Counted from the stretch's first letter, positions 40,374 to 49,531 are shown. The stretch: 64,000 bases of DNA from Candidatus Enterococcus testudinis (GCF_002140915.1 NZ_NGKU01000001.1:1992738-2056737), one strand, 5' to 3'. The notes: a model not told the origin generated them from the sequence alone. Numbers and translations are program-made.

Positions 40374-42395
40374 TTATTTTCCTTTCAAAACTGATATTGC
40401 CAGTTTATTTTCAGATTTCATCTGACGATAAAGAATCAGTAGCCCATTGATTACAAAAAAAAGGCATGCTGCTATACTGGTCCATAGACTTTTGGTGATA
40501 AAAACAATCAGGCAAAATCCAAGAAGGATCACGGTCAACTGCGTGATTAGATAGTTTTGATGAAGCGCCAAAAATCGTAATCCAGATAATCGTTTAATAA
40601 AAATATCCCGTCTAAATTCTTCAAAATAAAGAAGATTCATAGAATTAAACAAGAGAACAGAGGTAGCAACACCAATAACAGTACTAGCTATAAGTGTCAA
40701 TAATTCCATACGTAGTTTGCTGTACTGTTCATAATACATTTGACGACTATTCGAAACAGTTGAGACTGAGGAATATAAGTCCATTTCTTTCAGCTTACTT
40801 ACAGTTTTGTCAAAGCCTGAAAGATAAAAGTAATCGCTGATCATGTCCATCCAAAACAATCTAGACGAAAACGTGTTTCCTAAAGATGCTGGTGTCACAA
40901 TCACTATAATAGGATCTAAAAGAAATTGCTTTGATGAGATGGACGTATGGTTATAAATGAACCTTAATTGATTATTTGGTACGTATCCAACCACAGCAGA
41001 AAAATCGAATAGTATTTCAGCATCTTCCTCGCCACTATCCAACCCGTACATTTCCATATGGCTTTCATACATTTTTCGGTACTCATCACTATGCTCTTTC
41101 AATTTCTCGGGCATTAATAAAACAAATTGACCTTGCTCTAAATCTTCCAACTGTGTGTAAAGTATATCGTCTACTGAAATATTTTGTTCATTCAAATAAT
41201 TAGGTGTGACAAAAAGAGTATTGCCTAAAGGTACGTAATCAGTTAATCGATTTCCTTGAGGATCAACATCACTGAATATATAATTTAATAAATTATGATT
41301 CACTAAAAGCGCATTTTGATGTTCTATTTCATCTCGCACGAAAGGGTACCATAGCTTTGCTTCTTCATCAAATGCTTCCATACTATTGATTTCTTTACCA
41401 ACATTAAAAGAAATATTTACTAAGTCTTCATGAGGATCCCATTTTTTTGTTGCGCTTTGCTGCTCTTGATATGTATTAATCAGCAATGGAATCCGACTAG
41501 TCCCCCAACCAATGACGATCATCGCTAAAAATTGACAGAATAAAATGATGCCTACGAGTCGATGAAGTGGTAATTTTCCTTTAATGATGCTAATCAGATT
41601 CATGCTTTTTAGATTAAAGAAATAAATCCCGCTCGAAATGATTGAAATGAATACCAGAAGCACTATATATAAGGATTGTCCCGCAAAAAGAAGTAGCAAA
41701 ATCCGATCCTGTGAAATTCCTTGCATGACTAATATTCCCCATCCTAATAATATACAGGATAGTAAAGCGCCAATCATATCAACAAAGTCTGATCGAAGGC
41801 TACGAAAAATAATCGACCAAATCGTTTCTCCAGATATCAAGCGAATACCTGCAAAGCGTAAATCCTTTATGCGTAAAACCAATGTTAATGCTGTAAAAGT
41901 AAAAACTAAGATCAGTAATACTGATAAAGAAGATCCTGCCAAAAATGCAACCACAATACTAATCACAGATTCTTTTTCAAAAATTTCTACTTGATAGCCA
42001 AAATTATAAAATTGATTCGCTAATCGCTGTTCTTCTAATTCACCTTGAATTACTAAATATTGTCCAAATACACTACTGATCCCTTGAATATTATTCGGTG
42101 CTTCAGGAAACCCTCTAGGAAGATCGCCTGCGCCGAATTTTTGATAGACAAATCGCTGCCCTTCCTTAGTTGGTTGCACAATGCGTTTGACAATAACCAA
42201 ATTATTTTCTCTAGAGAATTCATCCAAGGAATCGTTAACTGCTTGTTTATCTAATGCATTTGAATCCGCATTCTTTACATAAATAAAAGGATAAGTAGCG
42301 AAAGATAACTGATCAGGGGAATTTATTAATGTCCATACCATAAAAGCCATAATGATAAGTGTGGAAAAATAAATAAAAAAACGCTTGATTTTCAC
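40374..42395 (-). CDS. Bacteriocin-associated integral membrane protein (lactococcin 972 immunity/transport type)
   Basis: The 673-residue protein has one N-terminal helix (FFIYFSTLIIMAFMVWTLI), an outer domain, a helix cluster near 150-310, a second large outer domain (about 320-570, acidic) and three helices near 590-660. This FtsX/MacB-like layout with seven to eight helices is that of the large membrane protein found next to lactococcin 972-type genes. The GTG start follows GGAG. It lies between the bacteriocin gene and the ATPase. Whether it exports the peptide or removes it for immunity is not settled. Confidence 0.85.
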   Translation of the reverse strand: MKIKRFFIYFSTLIIMAFMVWTLINSPDQLSFATYPFIYVKNADSNALDKQAVNDSLDEFSRENNLVIVKRIVQPTKEGQRFVYQKFGAGDLPRGFPEAPNNIQGISSVFGQYLVIQGELEEQRLANQFYNFGYQVEIFEKESVISIVVAFLAGSSLSVLLILVFTFTALTLVLRIKDLRFAGIRLISGETIWSIIFRSLRSDFVDMIGALLSCILLGWGILVMQGISQDRILLLLFAGQSLYIVLLVFISIISSGIYFFNLKSMNLISIIKGKLPLHRLVGIILFCQFLAMIVIGWGTSRIPLLINTYQEQQSATKKWDPHEDLVNISFNVGKEINSMEAFDEEAKLWYPFVRDEIEHQNALLVNHNLLNYIFSDVDPQGNRLTDYVPLGNTLFVTPNYLNEQNISVDDILYTQLEDLEQGQFVLLMPEKLKEHSDEYRKMYESHMEMYGLDSGEEDAEILFDFSAVVGYVPNNQLRFIYNHTSISSKQFLLDPIIVIVTPASLGNTFSSRLFWMDMISDYFYLSGFDKTVSKLKEMDLYSSVSTVSNSRQMYYEQYSKLRMELLTLIASTVIGVATSVLLFNSMNLLYFEEFRRDIFIKRLSGLRFLALHQNYLITQLTVILLGFCLIVFITKSLWTSIAACLFFVINGLLILYRQMKSENKLAISVLKGK

Positions 42396-42527
42396 TTACG
42401 CATTCTCCTTTGTCTTCTCGTTTATACGTCCGCTTTTGATTAAATTTTTTTAAACCTTATCAAAAAAAATAAATCACATTATGTATATTTTATTTATATA
42501 GCTAGAATAATTTTATATATCCATTCT

Positions 42528-42558
42528 AAAGGAGAGAATAACCGTCATTCTCTCCTTT
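42528..42558 (-). terminator. Perfect 12-bp hairpin between bacteriocin and transporter genes
   Basis: AAAGGAGAGAAT and ATTCTCTCCTTT pair around seven bases, eight bases after the bacteriocin stop. On the minus strand no T-run follows, so it may be a weak terminator or an mRNA-stabilising stem that raises bacteriocin over transporter expression. Confidence 0.6.
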
Positions 42559-42565
42559 TTAACGA

Positions 42566-42868
42566 TTAAAATCCAAAATCAAAAGAAGCTTTTTCTCCCA
42601 AATTTGTGTTAACAAAAGCTTTAGAAGTACCACCTTTAGAAGCTGTGCCCTTATTAGACTTTAAATCTCTATGCCTAACAACACTTGACCAATGCCATTT
42701 GTCTTTGTGATAGTAATTTGAGAATGCTCCCCAGTTAGTAGGATTATGCTGACCACCATATGACCATGTTCCACCTTGAACAGAAACTGCAGCAAATGCT
42801 GGGGCAGCAAGAGAAAATATGGTCGTAGCAACAAATAAAGCTGTGATAATTTTTTTCTTGATTTTCAT
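42566..42868 (-). CDS. Lactococcin 972-family bacteriocin precursor
   Basis: The 100-residue precursor has a Sec signal peptide (KKKIITALFVATTIFSLAAP, cleavage likely after AFA near residue 26). The mature part of about 74 residues shows the family features: GGTWSYGG at the start, NYYHKDKWHWSSVV in the middle and GEKASFDFGF at the end, close to the known EGTW, NYYH/HSSTV and EKASFYYNF segments of lactococcin 972. No cysteine is present. Members bind lipid II and block septum formation in sensitive cells. AGGAGG lies eight bases before the ATG. It is the first gene of the bacteriocin-transporter row. Confidence 0.92.
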   Translation of the reverse strand: MKIKKKIITALFVATTIFSLAAPAFAAVSVQGGTWSYGGQHNPTNWGAFSNYYHKDKWHWSSVVRHRDLKSNKGTASKGGTSKAFVNTNLGEKASFDFGF

Positions 42869-43352
42869 GTGTATTTCCTCCTCGAATTATGCTAGAAACG
42901 TACCGAACAAAATAACAACATCTTACAATTATTATTTTCCATACTTGAATCTGGTTCAGAATAAATAAATCAACTGCATTTAGGCGTGCAAAGATAGCTT
43001 ATACCACTGACTAAATATATTTCTAAAATGATATTCTATGAAATACATTTCTTCAATGAAGCGTCTCTTTTAGTCTTTGGACAATCATTTGACAACGAGA
43101 AACAAGTTTTTTTTGAGAAAGAAAAAACTTGTATACTAAGTGACATTTCAGGTATTCTTTTTTTCAAATCGATTTGATACCCTAATCATATTGGAAATGT
43201 AGCCTCGAAAACCAAAAATATCCTAATTCACTGATTAACTATCCTAAATGAAGAACAGGCGTAAAAAAAAACATCTAGGAATACCTGAATGTTTTCGTCT
43301 TAAATCCATATAAATATGATAAAATATAATCAAAAAACAACAGGAGATTCTC
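42869..43352. other. Divergent regulatory region between bacteriocin and kinase genes
   Basis: This 484-base AT-rich gap holds no credible gene. It contains a perfect 11-bp inverted repeat (ACAAGTTTTTT at 43102-43112 with AAAAAACTTGT at 43122-43132), and LytTR-like 9-mers on the minus strand at 42969-42977 and 43234-43242. A TATGAT/TATAAT pair at 43315-43330 lies just before the kinase gene. Control of both sides by the LytTR regulator is an inference. Confidence 0.5.
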
Positions 43353-44651
43353 ATGATCTTTAACTTAATCATTTTTTCGGAATTATTTTTTATATTAAGT
43401 GTTTTTATGATGCTGGAACCAAACATCATAAAAGATAAATCGTTGCTTACCTGTATCTTTTTTCTTCTGCTTATCTGTTGTTTTATTGAAATGCATATCA
43501 ACTGGCTGGGACTTTTTATTTTCATCATTGGATTGCTGATCATCACGTATTCTTCGCATTCAAACCAATCCTTTTTGAATCCGCTTGCTAAAGTATTGGT
43601 TGCTTATTACTTACATTGGTTGCTAACAAGTTTGTTCTCATCGTTGATATTTACCATAATCCTCTCAGAAAACACGCTGTATTATCTATTCTATTTAGTA
43701 GCAGGAATACTCCTTTATGGCTGTTTGGGATATATAATTCGACCTTACCTAACGCCTGTCCTTCAAAAATATTTCCTTTTGAGAAAAACTATCTACTTTC
43801 TGGCTATTGTTTGGTTTCTAACGCAAGGTTATCAATTATATAATTATTTATATTTCTATCCGCAAAATTTTCAAATACAATCATTATTCAGTACTTTAGC
43901 AGCAATTTTGCTATTTGTTCTGATTGTCATGATGCTGATGATTTATTCCCTATACAGTAAAAAAAAGCTGCAACAAGCGCAGCAACAAACGCAAACCGCT
44001 TATGAAGAAATTCAGATATATAGTCATGTATTAGAAACCAGCTATCAAGATTTACGCGCGTTTAGGCATGATTACAATAATATCTTGCTTTCGATCCAAG
44101 AATACATCAATGAAGGTGATCTAACTGGTTTGAGGGATTACTATCATAGCCATCTCAAATCAACACAAAATCTAGTTACCACCTCTTTCTTTCGTTTAGA
44201 CGATATTCAAAACATTGGACTGTCAGAAATTCGCAGCATTCTTTTGCATAAATTAAACTATGCTCAGGTTGCAAAGATAACTATCACACTTGAAATTCCT
44301 TATGAGGTACTAATGGAATCAATATTCGACACAATTCAGCTCGTTCGTCTGCTAGGTATTCTTTTGGATAATGCGATTGAAGCTGCGCAAGAAAGCACGA
44401 CCCCCGATCTCTCAATTGCTGTGTTCAAGCAAGAAGGAGATGAGGTGATCATTATAAGAAACACGTATTCAGCTTCTCTTCCTAAAGAAGATTTGCTGAA
44501 GAAAAATAGCCTGTCAACTAAGGGGCCTGACAGAGGATTAGGTTTGCAAAATGCAGCAGCAATCGTCAAACAAGAACATAGTCTGTTTCTTGAAACACAA
44601 ATCACCGATCGCTATTACACACAAATGATTACCATCCATCAGGAGGAATAA
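43353..44651 (+). CDS. Sensor histidine kinase, AgrC/ComD-like (GHKL ATPase)
   Basis: The 432-residue kinase has six to seven membrane helices in the first 200 residues, a coiled linker (KKKLQQAQQQTQTAYEEI), the phospho-histidine box LRAFRHDYNNILLSIQEYIN near 225, an N-box LGILLDNAIEAAQE near 332 and a G-box GLGLQNAAAI near 392. This is the peptide-sensing class used in quorum sensing (AgrC, ComD, BlpH). AGGAG precedes the ATG. The response regulator follows three bases later. No AgrB or AgrD gene is present. Confidence 0.92.
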   Translation: MIFNLIIFSELFFILSVFMMLEPNIIKDKSLLTCIFFLLLICCFIEMHINWLGLFIFIIGLLIITYSSHSNQSFLNPLAKVLVAYYLHWLLTSLFSSLIFTIILSENTLYYLFYLVAGILLYGCLGYIIRPYLTPVLQKYFLLRKTIYFLAIVWFLTQGYQLYNYLYFYPQNFQIQSLFSTLAAILLFVLIVMMLMIYSLYSKKKLQQAQQQTQTAYEEIQIYSHVLETSYQDLRAFRHDYNNILLSIQEYINEGDLTGLRDYYHSHLKSTQNLVTTSFFRLDDIQNIGLSEIRSILLHKLNYAQVAKITITLEIPYEVLMESIFDTIQLVRLLGILLDNAIEAAQESTTPDLSIAVFKQEGDEVIIIRNTYSASLPKEDLLKKNSLSTKGPDRGLGLQNAAAIVKQEHSLFLETQITDRYYTQMITIHQEE

Positions 44652-44654
44652 TAT

Positions 44655-45377
44655 ATGTTATCTGTATATATCTGTGAAGATGATCCAAAGCAATTAGACA
44701 TGTTGACCCATTTTGTTCAGTCATACATCATGATTGAGGAACTTGATATGGAAGTGACATTAGCGACAAAAGATCCCCATGAATTATGGACATATATCAA
44801 AGAAAAAGATGCCTACTATGGTATTTTTTTCTTAGACATTGATTTGCGAACGTCGATCGACGGAATTTTCCTTGGTTCGAAAATCAAACAAAAAGACCGC
44901 AATTGTAAACTTGTTTTCTTAACTACCCACGATGAAAAAATGCCTTTAACCTTCAAATATAAGCTTGAAGCGCTAGATTATATTAGTAAAGATGATAGGA
45001 GTATCATACGTGATCGCGTTCGTTCGGCTTTGATTGAAACACAAAACTTCTATACAACTAGCCAGTCGAAGGATACAGAAATTCTTCCCTTTAAAGTTGG
45101 CAATCAATCCCGATTTTTGCCTATTGATCAAGTCATTTATCTAGAAACATCAACTGCAAAGCATCGTTTGATCCTTCATCATGAAGAAGGACAACTTGAG
45201 ATATATGGGAACTTAACAGATATAGAAAAGCTTTCGAATAATTTTATCCGTGTGCATCACGCTTTTCTCGTAAATAAAAAACATGTACTGCGTTTAGATA
45301 AGTCTACCCGAGAAATAATGATGACAAATGGATTAACAGCTTTCGGTTCAGTTCGCTTGATAAAAAATTTATTTTAG
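44655..45377 (+). CDS. LytTR response regulator (AgrA/ComE type)
   Basis: The 240-residue protein has an intact receiver (VYICEDDPKQLDML with the acid pair, phospho-Asp in FFLDIDLRTSIDG near 61, Lys in ALDYISKDD near 110) and a C-terminal LytTR domain (YLETSTAKHRLILHHEEGQL, then FIRVHHAFLVNKKHVLRLD). AGGAGG precedes the ATG. With the kinase it forms a complete two-component system. Likely targets are the adjacent secreted-protein and bacteriocin promoters, by position only. Confidence 0.93.
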   Translation: MLSVYICEDDPKQLDMLTHFVQSYIMIEELDMEVTLATKDPHELWTYIKEKDAYYGIFFLDIDLRTSIDGIFLGSKIKQKDRNCKLVFLTTHDEKMPLTFKYKLEALDYISKDDRSIIRDRVRSALIETQNFYTTSQSKDTEILPFKVGNQSRFLPIDQVIYLETSTAKHRLILHHEEGQLEIYGNLTDIEKLSNNFIRVHHAFLVNKKHVLRLDKSTREIMMTNGLTAFGSVRLIKNLF

Positions 45378-45526
45378 CAGTTAGGACTTCTTATTTGTCA
45401 ATCCACACTCCCGTTAAATCGGATATCCACCTAAGCAGCTATTTAGGACTACTCACACTTTTTCTCCAAAGCTAATGATATGCTTGCATTAGCAATTATT
45501 TAGCTTATACAGAAAGGTGTGGCAAA

Positions 45527-45760
45527 ATGAAAAAAATGTATTTAACTCTTCTGATCGTGTTGATGATGTTTAGTGATGCTGGAATTGCTCATGCACAAAC
45601 CTCGAGTGAAGGATTCATTCTGGATAATCAAATTTCTGAAAGAGGTATTCTCATTGCCTCCTATAAATTTTCTTCTTATCCTCCTGCAACTTACAGAGGA
45701 CAAGTACGGTTTCGCGTTGAAAAAAAGAGTAATTATTACGTTGGCTATTACAAAAATTAA
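45527..45760 (+). CDS. Small secreted protein downstream of the two-component system
   Basis: The 77-residue precursor has a clear signal peptide (MYLTLLIVLMMFSDAGIAHA, cleavage after AHA near 24) and a basic, Tyr-rich mature part of about 53 residues ending KKSNYYVGYYKN. No Cys and no double-glycine leader. AAAGG precedes the ATG. It could be the signal for the kinase, a second bacteriocin or an immunity factor. The 149 bases before it hold GCAGTTAGG and a related TTTAGG element. I do not recognise the family. Confidence 0.6.
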   Translation: MKKMYLTLLIVLMMFSDAGIAHAQTSSEGFILDNQISERGILIASYKFSSYPPATYRGQVRFRVEKKSNYYVGYYKN

Positions 45761-45763
45761 ATC

Positions 45764-45801
45764 TAAAAAAAAGCAAATCAAACACGCGTGTTTGATTTGC
45801 T
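45764..45801 (-). terminator. 30-bp perfect palindrome with T-run on the minus strand
   Basis: AGCAAATCAAACACG is followed directly by its exact reverse complement (45772-45801). On the minus strand eight T follow; on the plus strand, the direction of the preceding gene, none do. It can serve as a bidirectional stop between the two gene blocks. Confidence 0.7.
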
Positions 45802-45855
45802 CCCTTACAAAGGATGACTACATATAAAAGTCCTGTATAGAGTTATCTTGTATGC

Positions 45856-45888
45856 CAAAAAGGCGCACCTCATCACAAGGTGCGCCTT
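45856..45888 (-). terminator. Terminator of the heterodimeric ABC exporter
   Basis: AAGGCGCACCT and AGGTGCGCCTT pair perfectly around seven bases, and on the minus strand T residues follow. Confidence 0.9.
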
Positions 45889-45916
45889 CTTCTCGATTAA
45901 ATTATTTTCACTTATC

Positions 45917-47698
45917 TCATATCGCCTGCAACAAATCATATTGCGATTGATACAAATGATGATACAACCCTCTTTGGGCCATCAATTGGTCATGATTGCC
46001 TGATTCTGCGATTGTTCCGCCTGCAACATAGAATATCCGATCAGAGTTCTTGATCGTGGATAGCCGATGGGCGATGATAAAGGACGTACGTCCCTCCAAC
46101 AATTTAAGCAAGCCTTCTTGCAGCAGTTCTTCTGTTTTGGTATCAATACTTGATGTCGCTTCATCCAATATCAGAATCTTCGGATCTGCCAATAATGCAC
46201 GGGCAAAAGAAATCAATTGCCGTTGTCCGGCAGATAACGTACTGCCACGTTCTTCAACGACAGTATGATAGCCATCTTTCAATTCTTTGATAAAATCATG
46301 GGCGCGAACGATTTTCGCTGCTTCAATGATTTCTTCTTCGGTTGCATCAAGTTTCCCATAGCGAATGTTCTCAATAATAGTTCCCGAAAAGATAAAGGTA
46401 TCTTGCAGCATGACACCCATTTGCGAACGCAAGGAGGACAGTGTCACATCGCGGACGTCCATGCCATCAACTTTGACACTGCCTTCATTGACATCATAAA
46501 AGCGGCTCAATAAGTTGATGATCGTTGTTTTCCCAGCGCCGGTTGGTCCCACCAAAGCAATACTTTCCCCTGGTGTAATCGTAAAGTTGACATCTGACAA
46601 GATATTCTTGCCTTCTTCATAGCGGAACGTGACATCTTCAAAAGCCACTGCGCCCTTCATTTCAGGCAAGACTTTGGCATCTGGTTTGTCTTCGATATCA
46701 GGTACTTCATCCATTGTTTCAAAGATTCGTTCCAAATAGGCTGTTGCCGTGATCAAAGAGTTATAAAAATTACCAATATTGATCACTGGGTTCCAAAAGT
46801 TATTGATGTAACTAATAAAGGCAATCAATGTCCCGGTACTTACGTCTACGCCAATTTGTCGGATGCCGACAAAATAAATCAGACAGGTCGTAATAACAGA
46901 GATATTTTGGACGCCAGGCCACATCAAGAATTGGATCCGCACAGCTTTCATCCATGATGTTCGATAATCACTGCTGACTTCCTCGAAAATCGACGCATTC
47001 TCTTCTTCTCTGGCAAAAGACTGTGTGATTTTGATGCCGGCAATACTTTCATGGATATAGGCATTCAAATTGGATTGTTTGTTGCTTAATGTTTGGTAGG
47101 CCTTGCGTTGTTTGTTTTTGATTACCATCACCATAACAAACAAAATCGGCAGCAACGCCAATGAATACAAAGTCAATTTGAAGTCAATCACAAACATGAA
47201 GATCAAGGTGATCACCACATTGAACACATCTGATATCAAATTGATCAGCCCGTTGCTAAGGAGATCACTTAATGTGTTGATATAATTGACGATCCGGATC
47301 AAGATTTTCCCATGCGGACGAGTGTCGAAGTAAGAAAACGGCAATCGTTGCAAATGTTCAAAAATGTCATAACGCATATCTTTCAGCACATCTTGGCCGA
47401 TGCGGGTGATATGATAGATTCGATAACGCATACACAGTCCGATAATGATTAACGTTGCCAAGAAGGCGACACCAATCAAGAGCAATTGGCTGATATTTCC
47501 ATCAGGGATCGATGAATCTATGGCAATCTTGGTGAAAACTGGCGCCAGCATACCGGCAAGATTGGCTAGAATGATGGTTGCCAATACGCTGATGATACTT
47601 TTTTTGTATGGCACAACATATCGTGACAGTCGTTTAAAATCTTGCCAACTAAATTCCTGTTCTAATTCCTCATCCACATCAAATGTGTTTCTGGCCAT
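45917..47698 (-). CDS. ABC multidrug exporter subunit (LmrD/YfiC-like)
   Basis: The 593-residue half-transporter has six helices (about 35-330) and an ATPase with Walker A GPTGAGKTT near 382, Walker B ILILDEATSSIDT with the catalytic Glu, and H-loop IIAHRLST. Its signature is LSAGQRQLISFARALL, with Ala in place of the usual Gly. It pairs with the gene directly upstream, whose Walker B lacks the Glu, so one ATP site is canonical and one is degenerate, as in LmrCD and BmrCD. The ATG at 47698 follows GGAGGTGA and overlaps the upstream gene by 20 bases. Substrates are unknown, probably drugs or lipids. Confidence 0.9.
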   Translation of the reverse strand: MARNTFDVDEELEQEFSWQDFKRLSRYVVPYKKSIISVLATIILANLAGMLAPVFTKIAIDSSIPDGNISQLLLIGVAFLATLIIIGLCMRYRIYHITRIGQDVLKDMRYDIFEHLQRLPFSYFDTRPHGKILIRIVNYINTLSDLLSNGLINLISDVFNVVITLIFMFVIDFKLTLYSLALLPILFVMVMVIKNKQRKAYQTLSNKQSNLNAYIHESIAGIKITQSFAREEENASIFEEVSSDYRTSWMKAVRIQFLMWPGVQNISVITTCLIYFVGIRQIGVDVSTGTLIAFISYINNFWNPVINIGNFYNSLITATAYLERIFETMDEVPDIEDKPDAKVLPEMKGAVAFEDVTFRYEEGKNILSDVNFTITPGESIALVGPTGAGKTTIINLLSRFYDVNEGSVKVDGMDVRDVTLSSLRSQMGVMLQDTFIFSGTIIENIRYGKLDATEEEIIEAAKIVRAHDFIKELKDGYHTVVEERGSTLSAGQRQLISFARALLADPKILILDEATSSIDTKTEELLQEGLLKLLEGRTSFIIAHRLSTIKNSDRIFYVAGGTIAESGNHDQLMAQRGLYHHLYQSQYDLLQAI

Positions 47699-49436
47699 CG
47701 TCTTCACCTCCTGATAAACCTAATTGTTTTTGATAGACTTCGTAATACTTACCTCGCTTGGCGACCAATTCTTCATGGGTACCTTGTTCAACGACATGCC
47801 CTTTTTCCATCATCAAAATCAAATTAGCCTCTCTGACTGATGAGATACGATGGGCAATAATAAAGGTGGTTTTTTCGCCTGTTAACTTCGTCAATTCTTG
47901 TTGGATCTTTGATTCTGTTTCCATGTCAACAGCTGAGGTCGTATCATCCAAAATCAAAATCGAAGGGTCTTTGGCTAGGGCGCGTGCGAGGGAGATCCGT
48001 TGTTTCTGTCCCCCTGATAGACCAACACCACGTTCACCGATCACCGTTTCATACCCTTGCGGCATACGGGAAATAAAGGTATCTGCATCAGCCACTACAG
48101 CCATTTGCCGAATATAGCCTTCATCTGCCAATGGATTCCCAAAGGCAATATTGTCCGAGATCGTATTGGAAAATAAGAAGACATCTTGCATCACCATTGA
48201 AATATTTTCTCTTAATTGCCGGACCGGATAGCTTTTGGCATCTTTGCCGTCGATCAAGACTGTTCCTTCCGTTGGATCATAAAAACGGCCAACCAAATTG
48301 ACCAGCGTTGTTTTTCCCGATCCCGTTTCCCCTAAGATGCCTAAGGTCTGCCCTGGTCCAATGTTGAAATTGATGTTGGAGAGCACATTTTGATTGGGAT
48401 CATCAGAAAAGTGAAACGAGACATCTTTGAAAGTGACGTGCCCTTTGATTGGTGTCAATTGTTCTTGGTGGTGGACAGGAATTTTTGATTCTTGTGCCAG
48501 CATTTGACGAATCTTGATGCAGGCCGCCGAAAAACGTTGGGCGTCATTGATCAGCCAACCACTCATCCGCATCGGATTGTTCAACATCCACAAATAGCCA
48601 TTGAAGGCGACCAAATCCCCTAGGGTCATCTCCCCATTGATGACGAAAATGCCGCCCAATACCAAAGCAATGATCGATAAACTGCCTGCCAAACCGTCTA
48701 ACCATGGTAAATACGTACGAGACACTTCAGCAGAGGCCATATTCTTAGCCTTGAAATCTTCGTTATACGCCACGAATTTCTCGATTTCAAATTCTTCTCG
48801 AGCAAAAGCTTTGACGACACGGTTACCACCAATATTTTCTTCCACCATCGAATTCAGTCTGGAAAAGCTTTCTCGAATATTGAAGAACAAAGGGTGGGCT
48901 TTCTTGGACATTTGATTGGTTAGAATGAAAATAAAGGGCGTGATCACCACTAGGGCCAACATGAGTTTCCAATCAATGAAACTCATCACGACGATAGCCG
49001 AGAAGAACCACAAGACACATTCTGCGATATTGTAGGTGACCCATGAAACAAAGTGACGGATCGCATCGGTATCTCCTGTCATCCGGGCCATGATATCACC
49101 AACTCGAGTATGGTTGAAAAAGTCAAAGTCCAATTCCTGTAATTTTTGGTACATATCTTCTCTTAGATCATACAGTGTATTTTGACCGACACGTTCAAAA
49201 AGCAATTGGTAGGTGTAACGAACGATCGTCCGAATCACGGTGGTTGCGATCATGATCAATAATAATGGCAGTAAAAGTTCAGTTTTTTGCTGATTGATGA
49301 CATCGTCGATCACCATACCTCCTAAATACGGATTAACAACGATCAGCGCTGCGTTGATCACCAAAAATAATGTTGCCAATAGAAGTTTGCCACGGTTCTT
49401 TTTTGCATAGCGCCAGATCCATTGTGTGTTACTCAT
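47679..49436 (-). CDS. ABC multidrug exporter subunit (LmrC/YfiB-like)
   Basis: The 585-residue half-transporter has six helices (about 15-320), Walker A GETGSGKTT near 372, signature LSGGQKQRISLARAL near 475 and Walker B ILILDDTTSAVDM, where Asp takes the place of the catalytic Glu. This is the degenerate partner of the heterodimer with the following gene. The two frames overlap, which favours equal expression. A divergent AraC-type regulator starts 145 bases away, which may control the pair. Confidence 0.9.
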   Translation of the reverse strand: MSNTQWIWRYAKKNRGKLLLATLFLVINAALIVVNPYLGGMVIDDVINQQKTELLLPLLLIMIATTVIRTIVRYTYQLLFERVGQNTLYDLREDMYQKLQELDFDFFNHTRVGDIMARMTGDTDAIRHFVSWVTYNIAECVLWFFSAIVVMSFIDWKLMLALVVITPFIFILTNQMSKKAHPLFFNIRESFSRLNSMVEENIGGNRVVKAFAREEFEIEKFVAYNEDFKAKNMASAEVSRTYLPWLDGLAGSLSIIALVLGGIFVINGEMTLGDLVAFNGYLWMLNNPMRMSGWLINDAQRFSAACIKIRQMLAQESKIPVHHQEQLTPIKGHVTFKDVSFHFSDDPNQNVLSNINFNIGPGQTLGILGETGSGKTTLVNLVGRFYDPTEGTVLIDGKDAKSYPVRQLRENISMVMQDVFLFSNTISDNIAFGNPLADEGYIRQMAVVADADTFISRMPQGYETVIGERGVGLSGGQKQRISLARALAKDPSILILDDTTSAVDMETESKIQQELTKLTGEKTTFIIAHRISSVREANLILMMEKGHVVEQGTHEELVAKRGKYYEVYQKQLGLSGGEDDGQKHI

Positions 49437-49531
49437 CGAATTCCCCCTCTCGTTGTTAAGAATAGCGGTTTGAGAAGCGAATAAAATGGTTTTTCTTACT
49501 CATTTTGATGTAAAATATTACTAAGAAGCGC

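Noticed and set aside
43255-43300. Terminator-like hairpin in the kinase promoter region (minus strand)
   Set aside because: The stem has mismatches and no minus-strand gene ends here; it may be chance.
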